Positions 1 to 12,689 of a stretch of 64,000 bases of DNA are shown here, piece by piece. A program made the position numbers and the translations under genes. The stretch is from Paragonimus westermani. Taxonomy: Eukaryota; Platyhelminthes; Trematoda; Plagiorchiida; Troglotrematidae. The stretch is taken from positions 32,008-96,007 of the forward strand of contig QNGE01002377.1 of NCBI GenBank assembly GCA_008508345.1, in the 5' to 3' direction. How positions within the stretch are numbered: position 1 is the first letter of the stretch; every line of letters starts with the position of its first letter. A model generated the notes under the pieces. It made no database searches. It was not told where the DNA came from and saw nothing but the letters and a program-made list of their open reading frames with translations.

Positions 1-430
1 AGTAGCATGTTTTCGCCTATCCACCCAGCTATATGCAGCAGATAGGGCGACCCGGTTTATACTGCGAGACGGCCGATGCAGTATGGAAGTGTTTACGTTG
101 TGAGGATTCGTGGTTGTGTGTGGGCCGAGATACTGCCTGGACGCTCACACCTGGGCAGGAGAACGATTAGGGTTCTCAACTAAAGACTGGCTCAAAAGCC
201 TGTAACGCAAGGCAGAGGGTTGGTGGCGGTGTGCCATAAATGGTACGTTTTTCAGATAGAGATGCTAACCATCTTCCAACCCCCAATCTGGAGGACTAGG
301 AGACTGATTTGTCAGACCTCTCCCTATTGACCTGCCTGGTATGAATACCTCTGTCCAGTTTAGCCCAAAAGGTCATCGGGATGCGCAAGCCGTCACACCA
401 CGTCAAGGTCCAGTATCACCGTGATGCACA
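1..430 (-). mobile_element. 5' end of an RTE-like non-LTR retrotransposon (copy 1, cut by the window edge)
   Basis: This segment aligns almost base for base with 16,490-16,924, with a few substitutions and small indels. There the same sequence covers the start and 5' leader of an RTE-like endonuclease frame read on the minus strand. Both copies stop aligning at equivalent points (about 430 and 16,924), which marks the family's 5' terminus. The coding part of this copy would lie to the left of the window. Short open frames across this stretch are by-products of the repeat. Confidence 0.75.
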
Positions 431-3400
431 TAGGCACGATTACAAAAACGTCTGCCTTTGTGGACAGCGTGAGTGGCTCAACAAGAATTGGTGGGACGAA
501 AAGTTGACGAGACGGAAGCTGACATTTCGAAACCATAAACGAAACGTGCGAGCCAATACAGTGTGTTGTGTTTATGTCCATTATTCACTAAGTCCGTGTA
601 TAAACCAGAACGAGCTAAACCAAAAAAATATAGATTTCCGAAAGCTTCAACCTTCTCGGAGTCGGTATCGAGCGAATTAAGCCGAAAAATTACAGCACAC
701 TGGTTTCATGGGACGCAGTCATCAAATGGCAAGTGTTGGTGTGTTTAACAGACGATGTAAAACTGGGCATGGATAGTGTTAAAACTTGCTACCCCCCCCC
801 CCCCCCCCNCCGAAATGAAAGCAAAGGCAGAACTTGTGGCACAACGCGAATTACGGCTTTATTGAATTTCTATAGATTGTTTTATAGGCAAGATGTATCA
901 CTTAAATGAATACTGAAAGTTGGTGTCGAAGTCTCGGCTCCGCTCGTAGCATGTTTGTTTTAACGCACGATCAATTCAAATAACCCGTTTTAATCTGATG
1001 CTGGTAATAACAAAATCTGATGCCGCGCCAGAGTACTACTCGGATTGGTCACCGCGCTGATATGTCAATTTGCTCGGGTTGTTGACAATGATTGGCCGTG
1101 CCTTCCGCGGATCATTGATTGGCCCCGTATCGATGGGTTCGTCCAGTCCAATGGGCTTATAGTTTCAGTTTATTGGCAACGTTTCATTTCTGGTACAGGA
1201 ACTTTTTCAGATCACATCTGAACATAACAGCCAACTGTTTGCTAATTGTCCTGAAATTATGAACTCATAATCCACCTCAGGCACAATTCAGTAGAGTTCA
1301 TAGGTCTCATGCATTTGTTAACGTTTGACTTTTCATGTTGAGCGACTGAAACTGCTACCAAATTGTCAGAAGTTGATCACTTCCCTCCGTCAATAGTAGT
1401 TGGGCAATTCATCTGTTGGTTTTACAGATATTCCTGTAAATGATTTGAAACTAACCAAGGGATCCAATTCCTACGACTAGCGGCAATTAACATCAACCAT
1501 TATGTTACTGTACCTCACCGAAACATCCGGCTGCTCCTGATAAATTTCCAAACAATGTTCAGATGATCTTCGGTCCTTTTGTTTCACAGTTAGTTCATCT
1601 ACCAGATGGTTGTTTGGTTAGTTTTTTGGCGAACATCAATGCACACAGCCTTACTTATCTTGTATCTTACTCACTCTCTTCAGAAGAGTGAATTTAACAA
1701 AGAATAAAGAAGGATGTCTAGTTAATTGGAAAGGTTCACTGAATGATGCTGAATTTTCATCGTTCAAACGAAGGAGGCAATAGTCTCTCTCGATGCGGAC
1801 TTTGGTATCAAAAAGGCGTCTCATCTACGGGTCACAGATGTTTACGGCTGTGAAATATGGCCGGTAAACTTCAGACAATCAAGTGTATCGAAGGTAATGA
1901 TCATTGATGTTTCCGTCCGGTCACACGCACTAACTGGCAAATAATCCGGAGTTGTTGATAGTGAGGATCAATCGCGTTCAGTCACCCAACTCGTAGAGAT
2001 ACATACAGTTGGAAGGTTAGGTAAAGTATTAAGACTGCTAAACCATCAGTTATCCCGCCACGCAGTCTTTGCCGACTCACCAACTCACAGGCGCAGGATT
2101 CTAGGAAGTAAAGTGAGTCAGAAACGATCAGCTGTGATGGCCTACCAGCCTGAGTTCGTGGTGATCCACTTGGCCCCTAATCAGAGGATACGTGATCAGT
2201 CAAGTCCAGCAGCGTTCACATAGTCCTTGTTGAACTTAATTATTTGTGAAGTAATGGGGCGGGGTAATAAAAGTCGCAAAGAAGCTGTCCTGCATATGCC
2301 GCTTTACTTTCACTTGCGGCTACCTTGATTGTTCAGAAGACGTGATCATCTTAAAGTTGACTGCATAGGTTCAAACGTACGGGTTCCTGCTTTCATGGCT
2401 AAACCAGAATTTGATTTTACTCTCATTGTTGCAAGAAGGTTAATTATAAACGTATACCACTGATACAATGTCATTGATACTGAATGAAATGTCTATAAAC
2501 TCCCCCGGAAGATCGAGTTGAATGGGCAATGTTAGTGTGGATATCAGGTAACCCATAACAGTATCTTTTTTAAACATACTACCATCCCCATCAACCCACT
2601 TACGGAATTTAGATTGTGTGAAGGAGACGAAGTCGGTTGAATGAGTGCAACGGTCAATTCAAACGTCTTTCGAAGGTATGAAATGCTAAACCAAATCAAC
2701 AATGAGATCGCACAGAACAGCGTTGTGAGCATAGGTCGAACAGAGATGCGATTGAATTTCAAGACTATAAAAGGTTTAGCCGAAATTCGTGAACCAAATC
2801 TCTCCGAACATTATTGACTATCACTTAGCAGCTCCTACATTGTGCACACAGCCATAGTCACAGGTAAATGGGAATGCTATGTATGAGTTCAGGATCATGT
2901 GGTCCGAAGCCAGTTGGTTCAGGTAATCGAGTGCTGAACCTTTCCAAACTGTTTCTCGGTACACAGGACAAATCAAAACGATGTAGCAGCTTGAAGCAGA
3001 CCACTGTTACCTAAGCGATTAACTCAAGCCCTGAAATACCCAACAAGATGTGCCGGTTCGCAGAAGCGTTCACAGTTCCAGCAGATTAATAAATCCCTAT
3101 GGTCAAAACGTGTTAAATACTCATAGAATTCGCGGATGATTTCATCCAAGTCAGTTTATACACAAGCGTTCATTACATCTATTGGTTAATGAATTGTGCT
3201 TAGTAAACCAACTACGTCGTCAGCCAATGACTGTTGATCGAGCTCTAACTAACAGTCCCAAAAGCAGGGTGATAACAAGCTTGAACATATCATGAACTTT
3301 AATCTGACCGGATGAGGTGGAAGCTATAAGCAAAACAACTGACTTAGAAGACCTTAACAATGTATGCGCCTTTAGAGACGTTGGGCTGAAAAATGTTGTG

Positions 3401-3874
3401 TAACAGAAATCATTGCGCCGTGATAGCGTGTAAACTGTTAGGCCAGGTAAATGCGCAGTATGACAAACAGGCACTCTGAAAGAACACATTAGGGCCCACA
3501 CCGGTTGACGTCGTTCACAACGATTGTACGACTATTGTAAATTGCTTTAAGCTCGAATTTACATCAGCGGGACTTCAGACGAAAAGGAATGGCTTAATAT
3601 AGCGGATTATTTGTGTCACGATTTTCAATGCATACATCAAACTTAGGGGAATGAAGTTACAAGGGTGAGAAGTCCAAGCAAATAAACTTGGTTTCAAGAG
3701 TTTCTCCATTTAAGATGGGGTTACAAACCACTAATTCGATCAAACAGATATTTTGATCCACAAACATTGACAGGGTTAATAGTGACGTAAAAAATCTAAC
3801 CGACAAGCCAATAACTATCTCCTACTTGTGGACAGTGCGATCACGCGCGGTAATCGGATCGATTCCGACAATAC
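431..3874. other. No recognisable gene; probable TopBP1 intron or unresolved downstream part
   Basis: If exon 5 at 3,875-3,998 is real, this stretch belongs to the following intron of the minus-strand TopBP1-like gene. I looked on the minus strand for the remaining C-terminal BRCT exons and found no BRCT-like frame with plausible splice sites. Only short, stop-rich frames and a cytosine homopolymer near 792-811 are present. Confidence 0.4.
792..811. repeat. Poly-C tract with one undetermined base (N at 809)
   Basis: This is a run of about 20 cytosines with a single N at 809. It is the only ambiguous base I noticed, and it probably reflects homopolymer sequencing or assembly uncertainty, so the true length is unknown. 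Confidence 0.95.
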
Positions 3875-3998
3875 CTTGGCCCGGATTTGAAGACACTGAC
3901 GACAGAGGCAAACCACCATGCCCGAGTGTAGTGAGTCCATTTAAGTAGACGCCATCTGTAGGAGACCTCGGATGAGCATCTTCATATTGCCAACGAAC
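3875..3998 (-). CDS. Tentative exon 5 of the TopBP1-like gene (linker after the sixth BRCT)
   Basis: On the minus strand a pyrimidine-rich tract ending TAATCAG precedes an open frame starting VRWQYEDAHPR. It enters in phase 0, which matches the phase-0 end of exon 4. The junction would read ..SLM/VRWQYEDA.., weakly resembling the short Trp/acidic motif in the linker before the C-terminal BRCTs of vertebrate TopBP1. The best donor is AAG/GTATTG after 3,875 (phase 1); an alternative is CAA/GTAGGA after 3,826. The frame stays open beyond the first donor. This is inference from splice signals, phase and weak similarity. It could be a chance open frame. Confidence 0.35.
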
Positions 3999-4547
3999 CT
4001 GATTAGGGATTAGATGAGGAGCGGTAGAGTTGAAAATCCAATCAACCCAAAACAACGTCAGTCTTGACTAACATTGGAGGCATTACGAATGCACAATCGT
4101 GTTACTGATCGAACCGGGTGATGAAAAATGCAAATGTCGTGTCACACTTTTAACAAAATGTGAAGTTGATGTGAACATGGAAACTCCTAGAAAATCAATC
4201 ATTTTACTTTATGCAAGAAAACATTAACGGCCTGTGTAACATCCATAAAGTGCTTGAATGACAGAAGAAAACGCTAGGGGACCAGGTGTTTAAGTCTTTA
4301 GAGGGAATAAAATGATTTACGACAGTTTTTTGCTAACGATGATCATAACGATGCATATACTGATTGTCAATCATTCATCGAGAATCCCCCCATAAACACT
4401 CGGAATGGCAGTACGACCAACAGGCAACCTGGGCTTCCCCCACCAACCAACAGGTGATGATCTGATCAAGGTTAATGTGAGGTCCAAGAAATGATGATTA
4501 ATACGGTCGCCTCACAAGTACGGTGTCTGGCTTGTAAATCCCTGCTC

Positions 4548-4597
<50 letters not shown>
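4548..4597. repeat. (TGA)n trinucleotide microsatellite, about 16 units
   Basis: This is an uninterrupted TGA/ATC array of 50 bases. On the minus strand it produces a run of isoleucines inside a spurious open frame. It lies in non-coding sequence, probably an intron. Confidence 0.97.
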
Positions 4598-5079
4598 TCG
4601 AGCAGACAAGCGGAATAAAATTCCGACGCTTCTCTCTTTCTAAAACGGTCAGCCACAAGTGAACGCTGCGACCAAATGTGAACACTGATAAGGGTCAAAC
4701 AGTCAAAATCCCCAAACCACCCACAAGCAAGCAGGTAGAAAAATACCAGTAAGAAAGTGTACATACTGTACGGATAGCATAAACGGTGGAAATGTTTACG
4801 GTTTTTACACCATGAAATGCGCCACCGATGGAATAGGAATCATGTATGCTAGTAAGTTGTTCGGAGTAATACGTTTGGGACACTGAAGATTGGAATCAGT
4901 ACCTGTCGAGTAATCAGAGATGACCACCGGTGAACGATATAATTTTATCGCAAGCTGAACATCATTCACATTCGAGTGCAGCCTCCACATTCAGATAAAC
5001 TTTCCGGCTAGCCTTTTTCGAAAAGAAGCACTACACTCGAGTTGCGCTCTTGTTAGAGTTCGTCAGTCGTGCATATCCT

Positions 5080-5145
5080 CGCCACGGCCGGGACTAGAAC
5101 CCCGGAAAGGTTTTCATGAGACAACTGTGTTGGCTACTGACCTCA
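5080..5145 (-). repeat. Possible tRNA-derived SINE remnant
   Basis: On the minus strand GGGGTTCTAGTCCCGG resembles a pol III B box (GGTTCRANNCC with one change), including short self-complementary flanks. It is preceded about 24 bases upstream by TAGCCAACACAG, a weak A-box match. The A-to-B spacing is shorter than in a real tRNA and no cloverleaf can be drawn, so at best this is a degraded SINE head. Confidence 0.25.
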
Positions 5146-5416
5146 CACTAGGCACGACCGAATTGTGAGTAGCGATCAGTGTGTCGGATCGTCGCGATGA
5201 GAGACACAGTGATTATCCGTAATTTTAAGTGACTAGGACTCCCGAGACAGGTGGAAATATCTGAGTTCATTACACATGCAAAGCAGTACTACAGTTTGAA
5301 ATGAAACTTGTGCAAGACCGATAACGATTTCGTTTGACTGAACATGTTGAGCGCCGGAAAGAATATCCACTTTGAAAAAGCGGGTGTATTACAGGAGACT
5401 GAGGTGCGGAGATTAC

Positions 5417-5772
5417 CATTAACGACTGGCCAGGTTGGGCTTTGTCTATCGCACTCTCCGAAGTGGTAGCCGCTTCGTCTGAGTTCTTCAACATGGCGTT
5501 TAACGACACACCTACTGATCCAATACCAGACGCCGCTTGTGTGACACGGCGAGGATTGCGCCTGAGTCGTCGAGGACCAGAAACGGTGGAATCCAAATTC
5601 CCACTAACGTTCAGTAGCTGATTCGATCGTTCATCATTAGCACCCGTCAGTTCCATACTGGCAATATTAGGAGACAGTGCCTTCTGTGAACCTTCGCATG
5701 TAGCCAAGTTGGAATGAGCACCCATCATCTGCTCCAGACGACGATTCACGTCACCAAGAAGGTCCGACGAGG
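5417..5772 (-). CDS. TOPBP1: TopBP1-like exon 4 (linker between BRCT6 and the C-terminal BRCTs)
   Basis: A strong acceptor (TTTTCACTATTTCAG) lies immediately upstream of this frame. It enters with two bases of a split codon, exactly matching the one-base phase left by the exon 3 donor (ATTG/GTGAGT), and the split codon becomes Ala. The protein starts SSDLLGDVNRRLEQMMGAH, which is helical and charged. A Ser/Thr-rich stretch with a basic patch (PRRLRRNPRR) follows. This is comparable to the disordered linker after BRCT6 of vertebrate TopBP1, which starts with a similar helix. The exon is 356 nt and ends at ATG/GTAATC in phase 0; the frame continues open past that donor to 5,270. There is no domain hit by eye, so assignment rests on phase, strand, splice signals and linker resemblance. 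Confidence 0.55.
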
Positions 5773-8700
5773 CTGAAATAGTGAAAAGTTGTTAGCTTTT
5801 AAACCTTGAGGCATTTACATATGCGCAACAGATTCGGTTAAAATAGACTGAAAATTGTCCAACCTCACGCAGGAACAGCACAGATAACTGAGGTTTGCAT
5901 TTTCAGCCACATTAGTCGCGGTTGACGTCGTGTTTGTTGCACCAAATTGCTCTCTGGGACTCGGGGAGTGACATACAAGATACGCATTGTGCTGAGTAAT
6001 TAGTGAACCGGTATACCTAATTTTGCAAAGACAGTCCATGAGAAGAGGCACTAAAAAATTCACGTGATACTTTTTGTTAGTCTTCATCTTATAAAGTGGC
6101 TTTTAAACGCGACAAGGGTTGAGAGGCAGCACTTGCCCTCCTGTGAGACAGCTTTCGGGAGTAAGCAATGATCCACCTATATTCTCTGCACTGAAATGTG
6201 TACTCACGGGAAACTCAGATCGCCATGTATTGAAACTGCATCCTAGAATCTGCAGCAAAATACACCATGAAACATTCACTGAGAGCAGAAGCATGTGTGT
6301 AACAGGAGACGCCAAGCGAGTTCTGACGATATTTCTAAACTGTAATGAATGCCTGACAGCATCGATTTTCTATACGACGGAGAAATCTGAGCTCAACGTA
6401 GGAAGCTGAGCGACTACCTGAATCTCTTTGATATACGCTCCCCAGTGCAGACTTCTTGTTAAAATTATCAGTGCCTAAAGCCAGATAGGAAAAGGGAAGA
6501 AACACACCAGCAGTATACAATCGCCCTCAGTTGACAAATGAAGCACTGCAGATACTAAATGAAACTCATCGCCATTGGGGCTATGAATAATCAATCAAAA
6601 TGAAAAACTGAACAGTTGATTGGAATTATCAGTCCCAATTCTAATCAAAATGTTGACGCTGAGATGCTCAATCAGGATCTCTCTGGTTTGAACACAGAAA
6701 ACTGTTTAACTAGGCATCGAGTTCGTTTACCCAGTTCTTGTTCCAACTAACTAAAACGTGTAAACCCATAAAAAATATATGGTCCACATGGACCATTCTC
6801 GTTTGTTAAGCGAGTGTGCTAATTTTTTGGCTGTGGCATTAAATTAGATTTTTCAAAAGTGCGTCAAAATGAGCAAAATGGCTGCCAGAGGGAAATGTGT
6901 GACCCTGATATCCATTTTAAACAAGGAACCTAATAAGTATAAACCGACCAGTTGCTATTCTACAATCCCCACACCAGCCCAATTCACTCATAAAATCTCC
7001 CGAACAATAACTGTTTAGTCCATTCAGCTTACGTAATGCTGGATAGACAAGGCAAAACTACAGGATGTTAACTGCATCTCAGCAACGCCTTCGGGACTGT
7101 AGATTGCAGTGCGGAAACTGGATCAGCCGTAACCTGAACGAACGAAAGACTAACTCCAATGTCACCTGCACTATAGAAGCTGAATGGTCAACTCACTTGG
7201 TACACCAAACGAACGCGAAGTACTTCAGGATGTGACTCCTTCTAGCCTGCTCTTTGTTTTATGCGTAAAAACTCTACCACTGAGCGCCGATGCCTCTGTA
7301 CACACAAATGGGCCGATGATATTGCTATACTCTGTAACTGTAACAGTTACGAACGAACACCAATTCTAGAGACCAACGAAAATAGTGGAATAACTGAACA
7401 TGATTTCTGCTGCTTAATGAAGAGAGGTTAAAAGACATAATTATTCATACGCTTCTCATACCCGCGGGATCAACCGTCATACCATACCAACTTCGAGGTT
7501 TAATTATTTTCTCGGAGTTAACCTTTAGGACTATCTCCATCTGCCACAACATAATACTGATGTCCCGCCTAAGGCTCAATCACTGACATTTTTATGACGT
7601 TCAAAATCCCCGTCAATATGGATAAACATTGAGTATGAGTTGTGTGCCACCACGATTTTATTATTGCACCTTGGTTATGATCATTGATGGCATTATTTTG
7701 CGACGCTCGCTTAAGCATCGCTCTACTTTCAGTGAACTGTCTTACCTTACTGATTAGCTAAGTGACTTTTAAACATCCCAAATTCTACGACAAACCTTTT
7801 CATAGATATATCATCGACCAGCTCATTAGTCTACACAGTGTTCACAAAAGGTATATCCTAGGTCAACTCCGGACAACCATTTGTGTGAACTCCTGCTCAC
7901 CGAGTATCACTTTTTTTTAAATTGTACGCCAGGTTTGCAGCAACACGCTAAAGAGCGGGTGATTTACAAGGCGATTGGTAATCGGCTGATTTTTTTAACG
8001 CCCTTCGTAAGGTAAGCTGCCGTTGGAATCCTTGTGCAATCAATGCGTTCAACAGATGGATATTCGCTCAGCTAAAATAAGTAGGACAATGTATTATCAT
8101 TGCAACCTAACTATCTTGTTACACAAAATTTAGGTGACCTACTACCGATTTCAGGCAGTCTGTACGTGGTCGAAACAGACATACATCCAGTCTTGTGTCG
8201 AAACCTTGAGAGTTTGTAAGCGACATTAGCTGCATTGTCCACGTGCTACCTTCATAGGATTTTCAGTGGGGACAAATACTTGTATTGAGATCCGTGTCTT
8301 CTCTTTGCTGCTAGTGTCACAACATACTACTCACATAACCACCTATAAACAAAACACGTCAGTATATGCAGCAATCTCGCAAACTCTCAAGACATCTACT
8401 TAATTCACATTGTTGTAAGAACGGAACTTTGTTGATCACATATCTCGCTTGCTTTCCATTGTTGAGGCCCAACAAGGCCCACCGATGTTTCAACATTGTT
8501 ATCGTTGGTAAGTTTACAGTTTAGATTAAGTACAACTTTCTCTTAATAAGTGGGGGGAGGAGTTGAAATGTTTTATTAATTCAGCTGATGAGGACTCACA
8601 GATAAGAACGGCGAATATTGTCCTGATTGGAAGCATAAAAAAAGTGAGATCTGAAATAAACCGGCTACTTTTTGACGCTTACACTTCCCGGTTCATAGGT

Positions 8701-11700
8701 TGAGATCAATCAGTCATTTGGGCTTACTCGGTAAACTAGCATGCACCCACCATAACCCCGGAAGTGGCGGAGAGAAGGTTTGCAAGCAGTTGGCCCCAGT
8801 AGCCGTTGTCAAACTAGCAGACAGTTGTTTTGTTCTTGTTACGCCCCACCAACATCACGCACATTGGAGAATGCAACCCACAATATCTGTGGAACATTGT
8901 CCAAATGGTTGCCTACAATGTTTCCATTGTTACTTAGACTAATCGAAAATTCTCCACACTTTTTGCTGGACGCGTTTTAGAATGCCGCTGAGTGAATATG
9001 AGTCCATTTCATGTCTTTCCTTTATTTGGATGCTACCGTTGGATCTTGACCCCGCTACAGCTAATTACTTCCCAAATTTCCAAACACCCCTGGTAATATT
9101 CCGTTTGTTTCCAGACCTGGTCGCGTCCCTTTAGGCTGACGCCTGTTGGGGTCATTGTTAGAGTGTTGTTCAGAATGGGCCTTCAGGATAGTTAATGGGC
9201 GATGACCAGGCGTATCTCATGTGTTCACTACAATTTAATATGGTTGCCGCAATAAGTATGAACTCAAAGACCTTTTCAGTGGGTCGTCCTACTCACCGTT
9301 AGGATGATCTAGTTATCTTTTCTCTCCTTATACAGGGTTTGCGTTTCCTTCGTCGTGGTTGTGCGGCAGCAAAAGCACCAGTGTGAACCACAGATGTATT
9401 GCCGTCTATGACGGTTTATTTGGCCATTTTATGCCAAATTACGTCGATTTACTACCGTGACAACTTTTAATGTTACCCCACATTTAAAAGACTAGATCGT
9501 AACGGCTTCGAAATCACTATGGTGTCTTTTTCATCTTCAAACCCTGCAAAATCTCCTCTCTAATCTTGTGGGTCACGCACAAGAATCGGTCATTCGGGAG
9601 AAAAAGCTGCTTTCAAATACAAGACGACAAAATGTATGTGCATACTGCTCTGAAACTCTATGCACCTGAATTTTGCTTCTGACACCGCTGTTCGTACGAA
9701 CCATGGAACATGCTACCTTAACACCGTCGTTCGTTTTCTTCATGTAGTTGTGAATCATGTGTTCTCTGTTGTAGGTGTCCGTCTTTTTCGAAAGTGTGCT
9801 TTTGCTGTTGTGTCCCAGTTGTTTCAGTGTCTAGAAATTCAACGTTACATTGATGTCAGAGGTAGTTGTTTTCATTTTACTTGCTGCTATATCGATTATG
9901 AGCAACCCCGCCCATCAGTTCGAACCGTCAGTAATTCCGCCTGGGAATGTAGTGATCAAAAGGGAATACGACCCTGACAAGACTTCATCTTTCATCCGCT
10001 TTCTTCAACCAATTCCACTCCTGAATACTTTTTGCTTTTGTTGAATCGAGAAGAAACCCATCCGGACCTCGTTCCGACTGCTAGTTGTGATCATTTCTTG
10101 TTGTCCACTCTGGATAACGCTGTAGTCAGACAATTTCCGTCGAACAACGTCGCTTTCAGTGAAGCCATAGAGTTTATCAGCTCCAGGCTCCATTAACTTG
10201 TTAATGTTTGCAAGCATGACTGCTACGCCTCGCACATTTCTGAGAGTGTAGGCAACACACATCGCAATTGACCGAGCGGTTCTTGGGGATGCTTAGCAGG
10301 CTCTTTCCAATCACTCCAAAGATCATCGTGATCAAGAGCTGAAACGAAAAGTAGCCTTGATTTAATCGATACAGCAGTCCGCGTTGGGTTCCACTCGTGC
10401 GACCGTCTCACTCCTCCGTAAATCAAGCACTGACGCCCGGAGCTATGGGGCGATTGGTAAATCGGAATCTGCGCCTCACGAATTATTCTTTTCTGTCGCC
10501 GGTCTTTCTCACTCACAACCTATCCGCCAGGCTTTGCAACTCTGTCCATCCACCAACAACCGTATCAACTGCTCATACTGTCAACGGTCGGGCGTTGACG
10601 TGCAGCATCAGGGACACAACCGTCCACTGCACTCAGACGATGAGTCCCCATAAAAGTTGAGTCTGCTTAATGTCAACCGCAGAAACACGACTCTCGTCCA
10701 TTAATAGCGTGTGGTCGTTTGGACGATAAAATGTTGAGGCCTATGGTCAATACCGGATCATCATGTAATAGAGTGTGTAACAGAATTCCTCACCCGCGAG
10801 CGGCCTCTCCTCTGAGATACACCCGATAAATTACTGCTCACAGCTCAAATGCCCAACCCATGTGGACGTTCGGCTGAGGTCGACGGCTTTAGATTGTTCA
10901 TCACCATCATTTTCAGCTTTAAACGGTATCCCCAAGTACTACGGTTCGGGCTTCCGATGGTCCTGACAATGGTCCACGAACAAATAAGTGCAAACATATG
11001 GCGAAGGAAAGGAAAAGAAAGAAAACAAACGAAAAAACAACTGGGCTTCACAAAAAAGAGGGGCTAACAAGTTTGCGGGTACAGATTTGACATTGACTGC
11101 AACTTACTGCCATGTCTGAGTGTTCCAACCAGTGGTGTGGGCGATTGTGAGCTCTCCAACCAAATAGACAGCACCTCTCAACCTTGCTTAGCGGAACGGT
11201 AAAAGCTTTCATGGCCCGTGATCACGCCTTTGCCTGGCAGGCTTGTGGTTTTTTCAAACCATCAACACCCATACTGGGAAATATGCAAAGTGGCAGGCGC
11301 TCCGTCAACACATGGAGTACATAACCCAGCCTGCGGAAACTGCATCTTTCCTGCTGCAGTTATTGACTGCGAACTTGTACATTTCCAAAATACGCGTCGA
11401 TGGACTGTTGCGTTGCTCACACAACCAACTCATTTGATACAGGCTAACAAGCGGAGACAACGGGGAAGTTATATGCATCTTCAACAAGAATGCGTCAGGT
11501 TTCTGATTCACAGAACAAAACGGAGTGCACAAACGCATTACAAACTCTGCCTTTAATCGACAAATTAACATCTTTACGAGGCCGCAGGTTACGGACACCC
11601 CGTCAGCAATGTTACGGGGTAACAAGATGACAATACCCAGGAAAGTGGAGCGATCGACGGTCTTGTGCGATTTACCTGCAATAACAAAGACAGGGTCAGT

Positions 11701-12689
11701 GTAACAATAGTTTACACTTGAAGATGCGAAGTGCAAACCATACAGACCAGCCACAGCATCTTCTACGTTGTCCTTACAACAGAACTAAGTGAAACAACAT
11801 CGCTCACATACTCAATAGCAATCAACTCACTGCCTGGTAGAAGCTGCACTCCGAAGTCCTCAGAACCCCTAAGTGTTCCTTCCAGATTATTGTATATCAA
11901 GGTTATAAAGCAACGCCACTTGACGTGGAAAACACTTGAGACTGCTACCCATAAATATGCACTCTGTACTCGGAAATAGCATACGACTTATATATATATA
12001 TGACATGATAAAACTACAAGGGGTGGCAGACGTGCCACAAAATGGGAAGAAAAGAAGTGATGTATAAGATGAAGTTAGAAAATATCGAAGGATAAAAGGT
12101 TGTGATGATGTACACACAGACCCGCAACACGAGCGCCACTGACTCCTGTTCTTCGCCATATCAGACAGTGTTATCAACCAAAGGTTTTCATTGTCCTTCG
12201 GACCTCAGCCAGGCAGCCGGGAGCGCTCTACTAAAGGAAGCTTCAGAGTAGATGTCTCCATACCTTGAACCCAAGTCACGGGGGCTGACCAGCGAAGTGC
12301 TGCCTACAGCCCAACCCAAAACTTGTAAAACATCCTCAGTGCGAATCAACCAGATTTCGGAGCCGTCAATAGGACTGCCCTTACAGTGACATCGTACATT
12401 TGAACTTTCACAGAAACACTGAGACCATGTCGACGTTAGAGATGACGTAAATTGGCGAACGCCATCAGAGTTTTTGCTATGCGATTTGTGATTTCACCAG
12501 ACATTGCACCAAAGCTGATACAGCTCCCAAGCTACATAAACTTTTTGACTACTTCCAACGACTCACCAACAAGGGCGAGAGCATGCGCAGAGTTCTGCCA
12601 ATTTCGCAACGATACTTTGCATGTAGTAGGTGTAAATGTCATTAAAAAATTGACGAACTGAATTCTCTAATCTGTCTGAAATGTCTTGG
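5773..12689 (-). other. Left part of TopBP1 intron 3: no gene recognised
   Basis: This is intronic if exons 3 and 4 are correctly joined. I recognise no protein family. Two acceptor-like sites on the minus strand precede short open frames: TGTCTTTGTTATTGCAG upstream of 11,676 and TTTTCGTTTCAG upstream of about 10,341. Neither yields a frame whose entry and exit phases fit between exons 3 and 4, so I do not call them exons. A TA dinucleotide run lies near 11,988-12,002. The rest is stop-rich in all frames. Confidence 0.4.

Larger units (their letters stand above)
3999..5416 (-). other. Probable TopBP1 intron 4
   Basis: No protein family is recognisable here. The stretch contains a perfect TGA trinucleotide array at 4,548-4,597, which makes poly-isoleucine-like frames on the minus strand, and a tRNA-like promoter remnant near 5,080-5,145. 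Its boundaries follow from the proposed exon 4 donor (ATG/GTAATC) and exon 5 acceptor. Confidence 0.35.

Noticed and set aside
4498..4764. 88-codon minus-strand frame with a poly-isoleucine run
   Set aside because: The run is a translation of the TGA trinucleotide array; no other protein-like feature is present.
5030..5160. Functional tRNA gene
   Set aside because: Only box-like fragments are present; no acceptor stem or anticodon arm can be drawn.
10005..10516. Minus-strand frames behind TTTTCGTTTCAG as TopBP1 exons
   Set aside because: None of the three frames has entry and exit phases fitting between exon 3 and exon 4, and none has BRCT or TopBP1-linker similarity.
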